Shown here in pieces: positions 40,936-53,229 of a DNA stretch of 64,000 nucleotides. The position numbers and the translations under genes are program-made. Where the stretch lies: NCBI RefSeq assembly GCF_019399895.1, contig NC_091865.1, positions 5,001 through 69,000 on the forward strand. Direction: 5' to 3'. Under the pieces are notes generated by a model that worked only from the letters and a program-made list of their open reading frames with translations, was not told the DNA's origin and did not search any database. Source of the DNA: Cardiocondyla obscurior (Eukaryota > Arthropoda > Insecta > Hymenoptera > Formicidae). Position 1 is the stretch's first letter. Each line of letters opens with the position of its first letter.

Positions 40936-43900
40936 CTATATTTATATGATAACGTAAAATGAACGTTAAATCTTGCCTTCTACGGACAAGTTTCTATTGT
41001 TCTTTTTTTTTAATGAACTGTCTTATAAATTTCTAAAATTCTATTTTCATCACTATTGTCTTCCAATGCTGATTGTTTATGAGTGACGATGTTTATCGAA
41101 TTTAAACGTCACTTAAAAGTGTCTTTTATCCTACGGTAAAATTGCTGACCTTTTCTACCACTATTGTTATATGCACAAGGTGTTCAATAAGTCAATCTTT
41201 TCTTACTTGCGAATAGTGTGATATGCGATTTTCATCGCAACAAAAGTTTTAAAAGTTAAAGCAAATTACTTTTGACTGTATGTAACATATTTTTGATGAT
41301 GTTATTATATATAATCAATCAGAATTGAGATATATTTAATCATAATCTTAATAATTAATATATTGAGAATAATATTGGATATACCGTGAAACTAATCTCT
41401 TGTGATATTTATATGAATAGAATTAAAAGTTATTATGTTGTGATTTATCATTAATACCTCAATATTGTGACACAAATGCTGCTAATGTTAAAAAAGAATT
41501 ATAAGAAAATATATACTTAATGATTGTAAGTATTATAAGAGTTATATATAAATGTATACTGTGCATTAACTATATATAATGATATAAAACGAGAGATATA
41601 ATTATAAAAATATAAATAATAGTTTAAACAAATGTTTGTCTTTTGAAATTTAATTAAAAATGGAAAAATAATATTTGACATAAGTCTCAACGATGCAATA
41701 TGTAATAAAATGTTCGAACGTGATTTTAATCAAGCTTTTACTTAAGAGTGTTAATTAAGAATCTAGCTATAAACTTTTAAGTCTTGAAAATAAAAAGACA
41801 GATGATTATTTTTCACAAAATTCTTTCACAATTTTCGTTTAAAATATATTGAAATTAAATCTTGTATAAAACTTGTAAAAGTGTTGGTTGTGTTAATAGA
41901 AACTCTTTATACTATTTAACAAACATTATCATTAAAGTTTTGTATTTTCATTATGTCGCTAATTGTGACTTAGCGCTTTGAACTGCTTTACTTCACGAGA
42001 TGAGCTGCTGAGAGCGTAAATAAGCAGGTAAGCTTATAGAATTATGCGTGTTATGAAGAGGGTGCAATCAATCTTAACCGTGCAGTTTATACAAAGTTTC
42101 TACTCATCTCGCTACCTTGGGATATATTAATATTAAATTGAGCACAAACTAATTGAAAATTATGCACATTATGCAAATAAAATTTATTTATTAATTAAAG
42201 ATAACATTGCGTTGCACCCACGTAATTTATAGCTTGATTTTTGTACGTTTCAGCATTAATATATAAAAAATTTTGGAATTAATATTTTAGTTGCAACAAG
42301 AAAATTATGTAGCACGTGCTGAATTACTTTAATAACTAAGTTTAATTCTCTAAAGTATCTCCAGAGTCAATGTTAATAAAAGTAATAAAAAGTAGAAATT
42401 GCGAAGGTGATCCTTGAAATAATTTCTAGCAGAGAAAATGAACTATCTTTTTCCAAGAAAATTAAGAAATTTCTAAAATAATTTAATTAACGTAATTGAA
42501 TTACTTTTCAAGTTTAAACTTATCGAATGCCCTGAGTGTTTCATATGTAAAATTATTGTGGACTCTCTCAAGCAGCTGTATTAATCGTCAACTATTTATT
42601 GAACCGCGGCCACTTAGTTGCTCGGGCTATAATCTCCTTTTCTTACCTTGTTCACCTTCACAATGCTCTTTTCTTCTTTGCTTCTCAAGGTGAGAGTAAG
42701 TTTCCACCAAGTCCCAGCGACGGGTGTAACTTCTGACCGGAAGTTTCACCGTGCTATCTACCCGAGTTCTCCTCGCTGGCTTATTTGCTAGAGATGCGTC
42801 GGCTATGGGTGCTCGCTCTGCATGAATTTTCGTCGCACGTACCAAGCAGTCGGTTTCAAAGATGACATGGAGCTGCTTGGTTTCGCAATTTCACGAGGTT
42901 TGTTTTACGCTAGTCGAGTCGGGACCTCTGACGTACATATGCATACGAGTTACGTGCCTCACGTGCTTTCGGTTCCTTTTCGCTCGAACTGTATTTATAA
43001 ATATACATATCGTTTCCCGCGGACCTTTTTCGCAAGAACAATTTTATCGTTTTACAAATATAACACAAGATAAAACAGTTTAGTTATAACTTTAGATTTT
43101 AAAATAAAGCAGAGTTCAAAATTAATTTATTTGCACTATCGTAAAATTTAATCCATGTAAAAGTGTTGTTTAAATCGAAAGCACGCCGTTGATACTTTTT
43201 ACTTTTAAGTAATAGAGATGATCGACGTTCGTTAAATCGACAAAATTAATTAATTGACGTTAACCATAATTACTTTCACTCACGTTAAAGATTGAAAAAG
43301 GAGACGCGAGAGCGAGAACGTCGCTCGTCATTTATCGGAAACTGGATATTAGTGGTGTAACGATGATCGACTTTCTGTAACAGCGGTAAGAGAGTAACTT
43401 TTAACACGCTGCGGGGCTGCAAAACTATCTACATCGGCCGTTCGTGTTAGGTGCGAATGTTAGAACTTTTAACATGTTCGATACCAAGCTGCAAGAGCAC
43501 CATCAGCTTGAAACTGAAGTTCTAAATGTACCAGTTGTGATTTTTTAACAACAGTTTTTATGTTTCTTTGTTATATAATATTATGCACGATTATAAGAGA
43601 TATAACTTTTTACCCAACATTTATTTTAAATATTTTACGTAACAAAAAAGAATTGTTATTTACTTGTTTTACTTCATTTTTTATTACTCGCGAGTATTTT
43701 TAATTATATAGGTAAAGATATTTAAGATCGCGATACACGTAAGGGATAAAAAAAAGCACTTATTTATTAATTCCAGATTATTAATGTCACTTTTAAATTA
43801 ATGTTGGTTTATGTCGGAAAGTTGGGAATTTTAAAAACAACAATTTTCGATACATTTGCAGGAGTGAGAAAATATTTAAGAAAACGAAGCGATGTTATTA

Positions 43901-44873
43901 GAGCTTTTAATATTTCGTTGGAAAATTTTTAATTAGACTGGCGTTCTATGAGCAAGACTTGTTACTTTAATAAATCAATAATGTCAGTGGTTTCTTTTTC
44001 AAACCAGTAAAATAAATAGAAACTGAGGGACATCATTTCAAAGGTAACCGCGCAATTTCTTTTTGCGTTCTTTGTCTCCCGTTACCGCGATTTTCAGCAA
44101 AGAGGATCACGCAGACTACCACTCAAAGATCTTAATGGCACAGCAGTATTGTTATTTTCTTTTTTTTATTGTATGCATTTATCCTCGAGATTTCCGCTTG
44201 CCATCGGATTCACTTTAGCAGTGCTTTCATTGTGAATCAAGATAACTGTCGCCCCGAAGACATTTTAAGAATTCTGCATCTCGCAGAGCATTTTGTCGCA
44301 TTTAAATCGGCTTGTAAATGAATTACCTCTGATTACACTTGAATGCAAGACGTTCACACCGCATTTCCTTCATTCACGGAGAATTGCTTTTTGCGGCGTT
44401 GGTCTCTCGGTAGAATCGGGCCGCCTCGTTCATCAACGCTTCGTTTATTCTTCGCTTCAGCGTTTATATTTCTGAATACGCGATAAACAGTTCTCGAAAC
44501 TGCTTTCTATAGTTTTTCTTAATAATCAATATACTATGTTGTTCATTTACAATAGGATAAAAATTAGATAAAATAGCGCGCCGACTAAAAATCAAAATCG
44601 CAGCTGGCAAGTATCATCGTACACATTCGTATGATAGTTTTCCTACTTTTTATTCTTCCTCGTTCTTTTTCACGTCAGCTTCGTCTTGTCAAAGGTACCT
44701 GCATATCTAGACCCGCATCTCGTTCTTCTTGTTCGTCTGAACAAAGCAGCGAAGCGAATAAGAAGGCGGGTGAAATAGTCGGGGCGGAACGTGTCGGTTG
44801 TTTCACCCCCGTGTTATTCGCTCGTACGTACGAGAGAAAGCAACCCCTGCGATTATTGTTGTGACCGTGTGCG

Positions 44874-44895
44874 TATGTGTGTGTGTGTGTGTGTG
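44874..44895. repeat. (GT)n microsatellite
   Basis: Perfect GT dinucleotide run of about 20 bp, preceded by a shorter interrupted one. Confidence 0.85.
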
Positions 44896-45285
44896 CACCG
44901 ATAGGCGAAAGGAAGAATTTCGGTTAGATAGGCGACTGCTAGATAAAATGAAATTACGTCGCGACCTCGAGGAACGGAATGGGCAACAGAATCCCTTTAC
45001 CGCTTCTGTTTCTGGGTCGCCGCCGCTGCCGCCGAGTGATTTATAACTTCCGCCTGCGCGGATATTTCACGTTCAGTGGCACGGCTAGCAAGACCGTTTG
45101 ACCGTCTCTGGCCGGGATTCCACCGATTCCCTCATGAGAGCTAAGAACGGCACCATCTTGAAATAACGAGTGCGAGACGCTGCCTCCGAAACTGTTAGAC
45201 GCTGTCTACGATGATTACTAGCCGAACTTTTGGTTTACATCTTTTCTTGATTAACGTGGAAACGTTGTATCTATCTTGTGTCTCG

Positions 45286-45311
45286 TTTTTTTTTTTTTTT
45301 TTTTTTTTTTT
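45286..45311. repeat. 26-base T tract
   Basis: Uninterrupted T homopolymer. A second of the same length lies at 49,130-49,155. Lengths may not be exact in the assembly. Confidence 0.8.
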
Positions 45312-48262
45312 ATTGATTTCAGATCGATTAGGATCAGTCACCGCCGTTGGTTTAAGAGATGCTGAAGCGCGTTCGGGACGCGGTTTCAGAGATGCAGAAA
45401 AGAATAGGGTTGCACTCGGTTGGTTCCATTCAAACGTAGCGGGAAGGTAAAGCGTTCTGTCCGCTTTGAACGCGAGCGCTCTATCCTCCCTTTCGGTGGA
45501 TTTGCAGGGCCTCGTACGTTTCTATCTGGTGCTCACTTGCCTTTTCTCTCTCCAGGGAGGGCGCAAATGCACTCAATTGTTTCACTCGAGATTGTGAAAC
45601 ACGAGCAACTGGCTTAGAGGAAGCTTTACGCTGTTCGGGGCTGGCTGAGGGGGTGGTGGGTTTCTGTATGAGAGTTGGACACAAGAATGTACGCGTCCAA
45701 AGAAGTGCGTTTTTTCCTTCTCCCTCTGTCTTTCCGCTGTTCGCCACACGCTACCTCTTTCAGTCTCATTTTCCATCGGTGAAATATTTTTGAGCGGAAA
45801 CGACGCACGTATCTTCTTTTCCCACCGGTGAAATTGAGGCTCCTGCAGCGCGGGATGGATCTTTTTTTATTTCTTCATGGAAAATTGATAGCCGGGAGAG
45901 AGTCTCGTTTCGGATAATACATGTACTAATGGATATAACGCATAAACGCAACTTGTGTATGTAATTTTCAGGATATCGATTTTAACTTTGCCTTCAACTG
46001 TTATTACGTAAAAGTTTAAACACTCGGTTACGACACTTGCCAAGTATGTGTGGTAAATTATGCCACGCTCGTACAGAGAGGTTGATCATATATATTTAAA
46101 GAGATCACGTCCGGGATAAAAGGATTCCGGCTCACGCGGGGTGCTCGATTATCTTAAAATTAGGTCGGCAAACGCGATCTTCTGTTAACCCATTTATCAT
46201 AATCAACTCGAGAGACGAGAAGCAGTCGCGAAAAGGTGTCGTCATTTCATCTGGCGTCTCAAAAGTAGGAAATTATTCTTAACCGGGCGAAACGGATTAA
46301 AGATTCGTCTTTTCTTCTGGAAACGCTGATAGTTCGATATTGTGCGCTGGCACGATCGATCGACCACGCTTTTCCAATTAACGTCACGTTTTCGCTGGGG
46401 ATCGTTATCTCTTATCAGCAATCTTTTCGTACCTTTCTCATCTTCTCCGCCTTGAGGTGGTTCGGGAAAAAGTCTTACGAATCGTATTCCGTCGCTCTAA
46501 AACTTTAACTTTCCGTGGGAGAAGGGAACCACTTCCACGTCCTTACTCTACTTCCGGTTTTAGCGCAATCGGAGAAAATCATAAGTCGGTGGGACTCGAA
46601 GTCGCTTCCGCGTGTAGTTTGCCGGATGCGTTTTTTTACCTTTACACTGAATCCGCGCCGACGAGATACCCGAGACAACAAGGGAACCCTGATACGGTGG
46701 GGTGCGACGCAGGGAAAAGTTCGCGGTGGCTCTTTATACCGGCAGATACTGTGAATCACTTCGCCCGTGCGCTAACAAATGCGGAAAGTTCGAAAGGAGG
46801 AGAGTAACAACCACGTTGCTGCGTAGAGTTTGGCGCCGCTCGTTTGCGGGGGAAATTTCATTACATCCGTCTCGAAACGCGTTTTATTCTGTCTCAAAGC
46901 GGTTGCTGCTTTTCTGCACTTAATGCCTTCTCTGTATGAGCATCGACGCAGCAAAATGCACGGCGGCGAGATATAAAGCTTTATTTATGTGACTAATAAC
47001 AAGGGTGGAAACGTAAAGCTGTTAAAAATCACAATTCTACAAATAGAATGCAAAGCGCGAATACAACTTGAGCTTCGCGAAAAATTGTTACAATTTACAG
47101 CTTATAGCTTAGAGTTTTGTACCGTTTTATTTTTTTCTCGTTTACATAAAAATTTTTTTTAACTCAGGACGAAGCACGACGGTAGGAAATTTTTGCGTGG
47201 AACGATAATTCTCTATATAAATTAGATAAAAATGCTTCTACTTAAACGTATATACATATCTACTGCACTCTTTTGCACGAAAATAACTTCTCATTGTCGG
47301 GTAAAAAAGGCGATGGAGTACGCGATTCTAGATCGGATTATCATAGACCGGAGAACCGCGGGCCAACCATCGCTGGGAGATTTCCATATCCCATGCCCGT
47401 CTTTTCGCTCTGGAATATCTTTCTAACCCGGCTCTTACCAAGCGACTTCAGACGCTTCTGAAGAACCGGGCGGTTCGGGGACGTTTTATTTCGACATTAT
47501 AAGCTATTTCACTTTGAAATGGGACAAATGGAATTGTAGCCTTCCTATCCGGCATCGTCCGCATTTCCCACCGCGGCTTCTCTTTCTCGCGTTCGCTTGC
47601 CAACCACGCTAAGACTTGTTCAAATTCTACGTCGGTCGTGAATATGATTCTGGCTAAAATTAAAATGTTCGGTTCATCGATCCCGCTGCTTGCTCGAGAG
47701 AAGGTATTGAATCCGAAAGTATCTAGAACGGCGGCGGCACACGTTTCTCGTTCGTCACGGAGACATACGCTTACGACCGCGCTGTCGGCTTCAAGTTCTT
47801 TGATGAAAGTAATCGTCTTTAATATCTCATCAAAATTACATCCCGCAATTTTCTATGCCTGCGCGATAACGGCGGTATTATCTCCGATCCATAATAACCG
47901 ATATATATTACGCGTTAAGATAACTCGAGCAGCATCACCCTCCAGATTAAATTTTAAAGATTATTAGAATCAAAGAGTTTTTATTTTCTATGTTCAATTT
48001 GACAGCTTAATTTCGAGTGCCAGATGGTCTATTAATCAAATTGTTATTTGTCGTAGATTATGTTTTCCATTACCTCGTCCGTAATAAATTTAAAAGTATT
48101 TCAAGCGACGGTAGTGAACGGTGAATATCTGATTTTGCGGTAAGGATTACGCCTCGATGATTACTCAGAGTTAGTGCACCATTCCTCTCTAAATTACCGC
48201 AATTTAAATTGTACCCACGGACACAAAATGCAAGCTCAACTCCGTCCGTTATACGCGCATGA

Positions 48263-48345
48263 GAACATTGCCAAGTGGTTAGACCGATAAAAAGCTGCGG
48301 CTGTCGCTTTCAGGAAGAAGGCGCAATTTCGAATCACCGGTTTAA
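48263..48345 (+). other. tRNA-like relic
   Basis: An A-box-like GCCAAGTGGTTAGA and, about 50 bp on, a B-box-like ATTTCGAATCA, spaced as in a tRNA or tRNA-derived SINE. The anticodon and acceptor stems do not fold convincingly. Probably a decayed tRNA or SINE head, or chance. Confidence 0.25.
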
Positions 48346-50900
48346 AATATCAGGTATGCTTAAAAAATTGACGTTGTTGTAACGAGATTTTCTAAATGCC
48401 TTCTAGAATAATTATATGAATTTTAATTGGAATATTCATAACGAACAGTAAGCGACCAAGCTAGATCCTCGAAACTAACAAACGATTTCATATTATCATA
48501 CGAAAAATTAAATAATCGATTACCGCAATAAGAGGATTCATTTAAAATGTTGTAAATAATGTAGTGTTATTTCTTGTACTCGTAAATATCGAATAAATTT
48601 CCATTTGCGCGGTACAATTATCGTAAACTTCTGCAGCTATTTCTTAGCGATATTGAAATCAGAAAAGGAAGGAAAGAATTTTAAGGTATATTCACGGATA
48701 AAAGACTGTTATCTTTCGTAAACTTCATTTCCTCTCTCGAATTCAAGTCTAAAATTACCGGTTAATTAAGCTGATTACCCTGTTGTTTTACATTATATAC
48801 TGCGATTAGATAAGTATAATTAATGAATTTTTATTTCTACGAGGTTGTTAAAATTTTACTAGATGCTTACATCCTTTTTTCACTTTTCAAATATCTAGAC
48901 GAAATGAATTTGGTGAGAGGTATCTGTCGTAATTATGTAATTTTAGAAAATATACTTTGCGCTTGGGTTGGGAAAGATCAGAGGGCTTTCATTAGGTTAA
49001 GTTACGTTTATACATGATCATATTAATACGGGGAATGTATACGCGCGAATAGGAGTAAAAAGTTCTCTCGGCTATTTAATAGTTACCTCATTTTCCCTTC
49101 TTGCGTTCAAGCGATCTTTTCTTGTCCTATTTTTTTTTTTTTTTTTTTTTTTTTTACGAGCATAGAGATACGTTGCACCCTCGTGAATATTAAAACAGAA
49201 AATTTGCAAAACTGACGTTTTTACAATGAGGTGTATCACGTTTTTTCTAATAACAAAGAAACTGTTATTTCAACAAACTATTTATTAAGTTAATGATTTT
49301 TTTTTCCCGAAATATTTCCGTTTTACGTCTAAAATAACGACACGTAAACCATTAGGTAATGAAACTACCGACGAAAGTGACGACGCGGGGAATTCTAACC
49401 AAGTATAAAATCAACAAAGCGTAACCGAGCGCTATGGAGCGCCCTCGCGTACGAAATTTCGTGGTACACGCGAATAAGTGCGCTGACATTTCTCGTTTGC
49501 GAATCTGCGAAAATGGAAGTGGAACCTGCTGAACACGTACACGTACGTACACATATACGCGCGCGTACTCTCACTTATACCCTCCCCCGTGCAGGATATA
49601 CAATTTTCGTAACGCTTTATTGGGATGAGCACGTCGTCGTTGCAACGTTCACTCGCTTCGTGACGTAGGATAGAAATATTTTACGAAATGGAACTTGAAG
49701 TCGACAATATGCGGACTTATCGCGTCGCTCTCGCGAAACACACACCTCAGCGTGCACGCCTCAAGCCCCGACTTTCCCACGGACAGACATATTCTTCAAG
49801 GGATTTAACGGCGAACCGTAAATTCGTTTGTTCACCCCCTTAAACGCCTTTAGTCACCGGTAATATTTCATCGGAGGCTTCGTATCCCCTCTGTTTTCCA
49901 TTTCCACGAGACGAATCTGCGGATGAACGTATCTTCTACGAGAGAGCTGCTATTACGTCTTTGTTCAATCAAGTGGACTCATCACGAGGTAATCACTTCC
50001 GCCCGTGCGCGACAAAAAAATACTCGTCGATGTTCTACCACGTAGCTCTAGTATGTTTTAAAATAGCACGACCCAGAAAGATAGAGTAAAGGGATTGACA
50101 GCCCGCGAGATGTTTGAGTATTCTCAGCAAAAAAAGCAATTAATCACGTTTTAAAAAATATTAATTAGTTAAGACGTTAATTAATCGAAACACTTGGGCA
50201 TTAATTTGTCGTATCGTAATTTAGAGCAGCAGGTAAAAGTGTCTAGTGTCAACTTTTCCGGATATTTTTAGTTTCTCTGAGAACGTTTTAAAGAATTGAA
50301 GCTCTCTGAATTTAATTACTGACGTAATATTTTACTGATTATATTATTTGCATTTACCCATAAATACGTATGTATTTTTAAGATAATTAATTTAAAATGA
50401 AAACTTAATTTACTCTGCTTTAAAAAAGGAAAACTAAAATAACCTCATTTAAATATAATCAAGAGACACAAACTAATTACAGCCCGAGTTCGATACTAGT
50501 ATAGCACTGATTGTGAGTCTGTTCCACGGTAAGAGAAACAAATTTAATCGATTTAATCGATCAAATACAGCGACGTATGCATTAGTTATAGACTCACGAT
50601 ATATTGAATTTACCAATTAATTAATATTTTCTATGACATTCGACGTATGTCTGTTTTACGAGTGTCATTAAAAGAATCTGGCGAAGGTTTCGTTATGCGA
50701 ATTTTATAAATGTGAATACCGTCCACGGTCGCGCAATAGATTTTAATTAATAATTCGTTTTCATAACTTTCACTTACTTGGATAAAGTTTTTACGAGTTT
50801 GTCATGTCCAACAATGACAGGGCCTGGCATCCATGACATCTTGTGAGGAGAGAAAAATCCAGGAGAAGCATCGGTCATCGTCGGAGTACTTCAGAACAAG
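48346..50900. other. Gene-poor region, no supportable gene
   Basis: No recognised coding sequence on either strand. Includes the T tract at 49,130-49,155. Confidence 0.5.
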
Positions 50901-50924
50901 CAACACTTTTCTTCTGTATCCACG

Positions 50925-51260
50925 TTGATTTCCAAATGACGCAAGCCGCGAAACAATGTTTCGTATATGCAAATTGTGGGCTATCCTCAAAAGGATAAGT
51001 CCCAAATAGAGAGGTATTTATTTACAGTGATCCTTAAAAGGACCGGTTTTATACTAAGAGAGATCTTGACTATCCAGGCTGGTTTCCAAATAATGCGATC
51101 CGCAAAGTGCTGCTCCTTATATACGATTCAGGCTGTTCTTAAAAGTACAAATCTTCTAGTGAACTTCTAGTGAGAGATGTTTCCTCTGTCGTAGCCGGAT
51201 TCCAAATGACGCAACGCCGCGAAATGCATTTCCTTATATATGAATCCATGACGGCAACAG
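50925..51260. repeat. Diverged tandem repeat, about 130-150-bp unit, 3 copies
   Basis: Three related blocks starting TTTCCAAATGACGCA (about 50,930), TTTCCAAATAATGCG (about 51,082) and ATTCCAAATGACGCA (about 51,210). Each is followed by a CCGC(G)AAA stretch and a TATAT(G/A)-rich part. Strongly diverged, no open frame conserved. Confidence 0.6.
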
Positions 51261-51439
51261 CGGACCAATCACAACTCGAGTTCGATGACGGTGTAGCATT
51301 GAGTCTGTTCCTGCGATAGAATCGATTCGATCAACCGAATATCACAATGTTAGCATTAGTTTTATAATTAGTTTTATCTAATTAATATTCCATATAAGAT
51401 TTGGCGTAATTTTTTTAAACGAATAACTCGCTGGCAACG

Positions 51440-52010
51440 TTCGAACACGGGCAGGTGCAAGAAGCGCAGTGCAAACGGAAGAGCGCTATTGCGCAACGCG
51501 ACGGCCCGCCGCAGTACCTGCACAAGCTGCAGATCCAACGCCATTTCAGTCCCCCGCTGGCTGGTAACCGAGTAACTTCGTTGTAAGACGAGTCGTATTC
51601 AAGATGGTCGCAGTCGATCGACGCGCCATACGCGATGGCGCAATGCAACGGCGCATGTGCGACGACTCGCCGCATTACGCAGGCTGCAGATCCAACTCCA
51701 TTTCAGTACCTCGCTGACTGTTAACCGAGTAACTCTGTAGTAAGACGTGTCGTATTCAAGATGATCGCGGTCGTCGACAATATCAGAGTGCTTGCAGTCG
51801 CTCGACGCGCCATACGCGACGGCCCACCGCACTACGTGTCGTGTACAGGCTGCAGATCCAGCTTCGTTTCAGTACCCCGCTGACTGTTAACTGAGTAATT
51901 TCGTAGTAAGACTTGTCGTATTCAAAGTGATCGCGGTCGTCGACGATATCAGAGTGCTTGGAGTCAATCGACGCGTCATGCACGGCGCACGGTCGTCTCA
52001 CTTCAGTGAT
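51440..52010. repeat. GC-rich tandem repeat, about 160-180-bp unit, about 3.5 copies
   Basis: CTGCAGATCCA recurs at 51,527, 51,684 and 51,850. Shared parts include GTAACCGAGTAACT, GTAAGACG, GTCGTATTCAA, and TCGACGCGCCATACGCGA. The minus-strand open frames across the units share residues because of the repeat. It is GC-richer than its surroundings; function unknown. Confidence 0.75.
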
Positions 52011-52666
52011 CAGTCCGTCGCCGGATTCTAACCTAGGAATATCAGAGCAAGAGAAATGGCATTCAAGTAACAGGTTATATCGAAATTGAACGAACGACGA
52101 TGCAACTGTCGGGGCAAACCACATTCTCATATCCACGATCTGCTTGCGGAGAGCACCTGTGATCAACGTTCTTCCTTATAAAGTAAGTCATATCTCCATT
52201 TATACGTCAACTTTCTTGCTTCTCTGTACCGTTCGCGTAACCGCGGAGCGATTTCTTTAGCGATAGCTTTAGATCTGTGTCAATCAAGCTTCAAGCAAGC
52301 TGATTGATGATTAACTTGTATGTTTCCAACGGTGTTTGTCCCGATCGAGAAATGTAACGTGTTAGTATTGCGTAGCGGGCAAGCGTTGCGTTGAGGTCAG
52401 CGGGACGGGTGGGGAATCGGCGCGCGGCCCCAAGCACTGTGTACGTGACTCACACACGCGATGCCAAGCCTCGTATATAATTTACGTTGTTCTGACCTAC
52501 GCAATCTCTGTGGCGTACAACACTCGCGCGCGCTGTTCAGCTCATTGCGTCGCACACTATGTAGCCGGCGTCGGAGCGGATCTCTACACGCGTCGTGATA
52601 TAATTAAGTACATTTTTATTCATACTTGTTAATACATACTAAAATTTTTTTTTTCTTCTGTTTCAG

Positions 52667-53229
52667 AAGAGCAGTTGGAGTATTCTCGTCGCCGTAAATT
52701 ATTGAACGAACTGCACAGTTCGTCGGTCGTTTTTTCGGAAGTGCGTTAGTATTCGGGCGAGATTTGTTTCGATAATTTTAAAAACGCGAGTGCCGCTTAA
52801 TGTTACGCGACATAATTTCAGTGAGTGTTTTTAATAATATTTCGCGAAGTAAATTCACCCGGTCGCGGTTTCGCGAGTGTTTTGTGCGCTCAAGTGTTAC
52901 GTTCCATTCTGAGAGGAGGAGGAGGCTCAGGATGGGCATCATACTTCGTCGGAGCAACCTTTCGGTAAGGATAATTTTTTATTGCATAACTAAATTTAAA
53001 TGTAGAAAAATTTAAAGATTTTGTTCAGAAAGTAAATAATTGTTTTATCAAATATCTAATTAAGAAACAAGTTACGAATCTAATTTTTATATTTTATGTT
53101 ACAGTGTCATTTTCTATTCGGACAGGAGGAGAAGGAAGGACAGGAAGGAGGAGGAAGAGGACAAGGAGAAGGAGGAAGGACAGGAAGGAGGAGGAGGAGG
53201 AGGAAGAGGACGAGGAGGACAACATTTCG
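52667..53229 (+). other. Candidate two-exon transcript segment, arginine/glycine-rich frame
   Basis: Two blocks with good splice signals: 52,667-52,964 (acceptor TTCTTCTGTTTCAG, donor TTTCG then GTAAGG) and 53,105-53,229 (acceptor TTTTATGTTACAG, donor TTTCG then GTGAGT). A frame from ATG 52,800 stays open across the join and through the second block. That block is a purine-rich GGA/GAA repeat coding Gly, Glu and Arg. The downstream exon was not found, and a repeat-driven frame proves little. May be a leader of a gene lying further right, a non-coding RNA, or chance. Confidence 0.3.
53121..53222. repeat. Purine-rich (GGA/GAA)n tract
   Basis: About 100 bp of almost only A and G on the plus strand, built of GGA, GAGGA and AGGAC units, with internal duplications of GGAAGGACAGGAAGGAGG. 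Confidence 0.85.

Larger units (their letters stand above)
40940..48260. other. Gene-poor region, no supportable gene
   Basis: AT-rich up to about 42,600, then mixed composition with frequent CG. Open frames of up to about 116 codons occur (for example 46,457-46,807 plus) but show no family resemblance and are not flanked by convincing splice sites. It may be intergenic or an intron of a gene lying mostly outside the window. Contains a GT repeat and a 26-T tract, listed separately. Confidence 0.5.

Noticed and set aside
46457..46807. 116-codon plus-strand frame
   Set aside because: No domain, no splice context, and comparable frames occur on the other strand in the same stretch.
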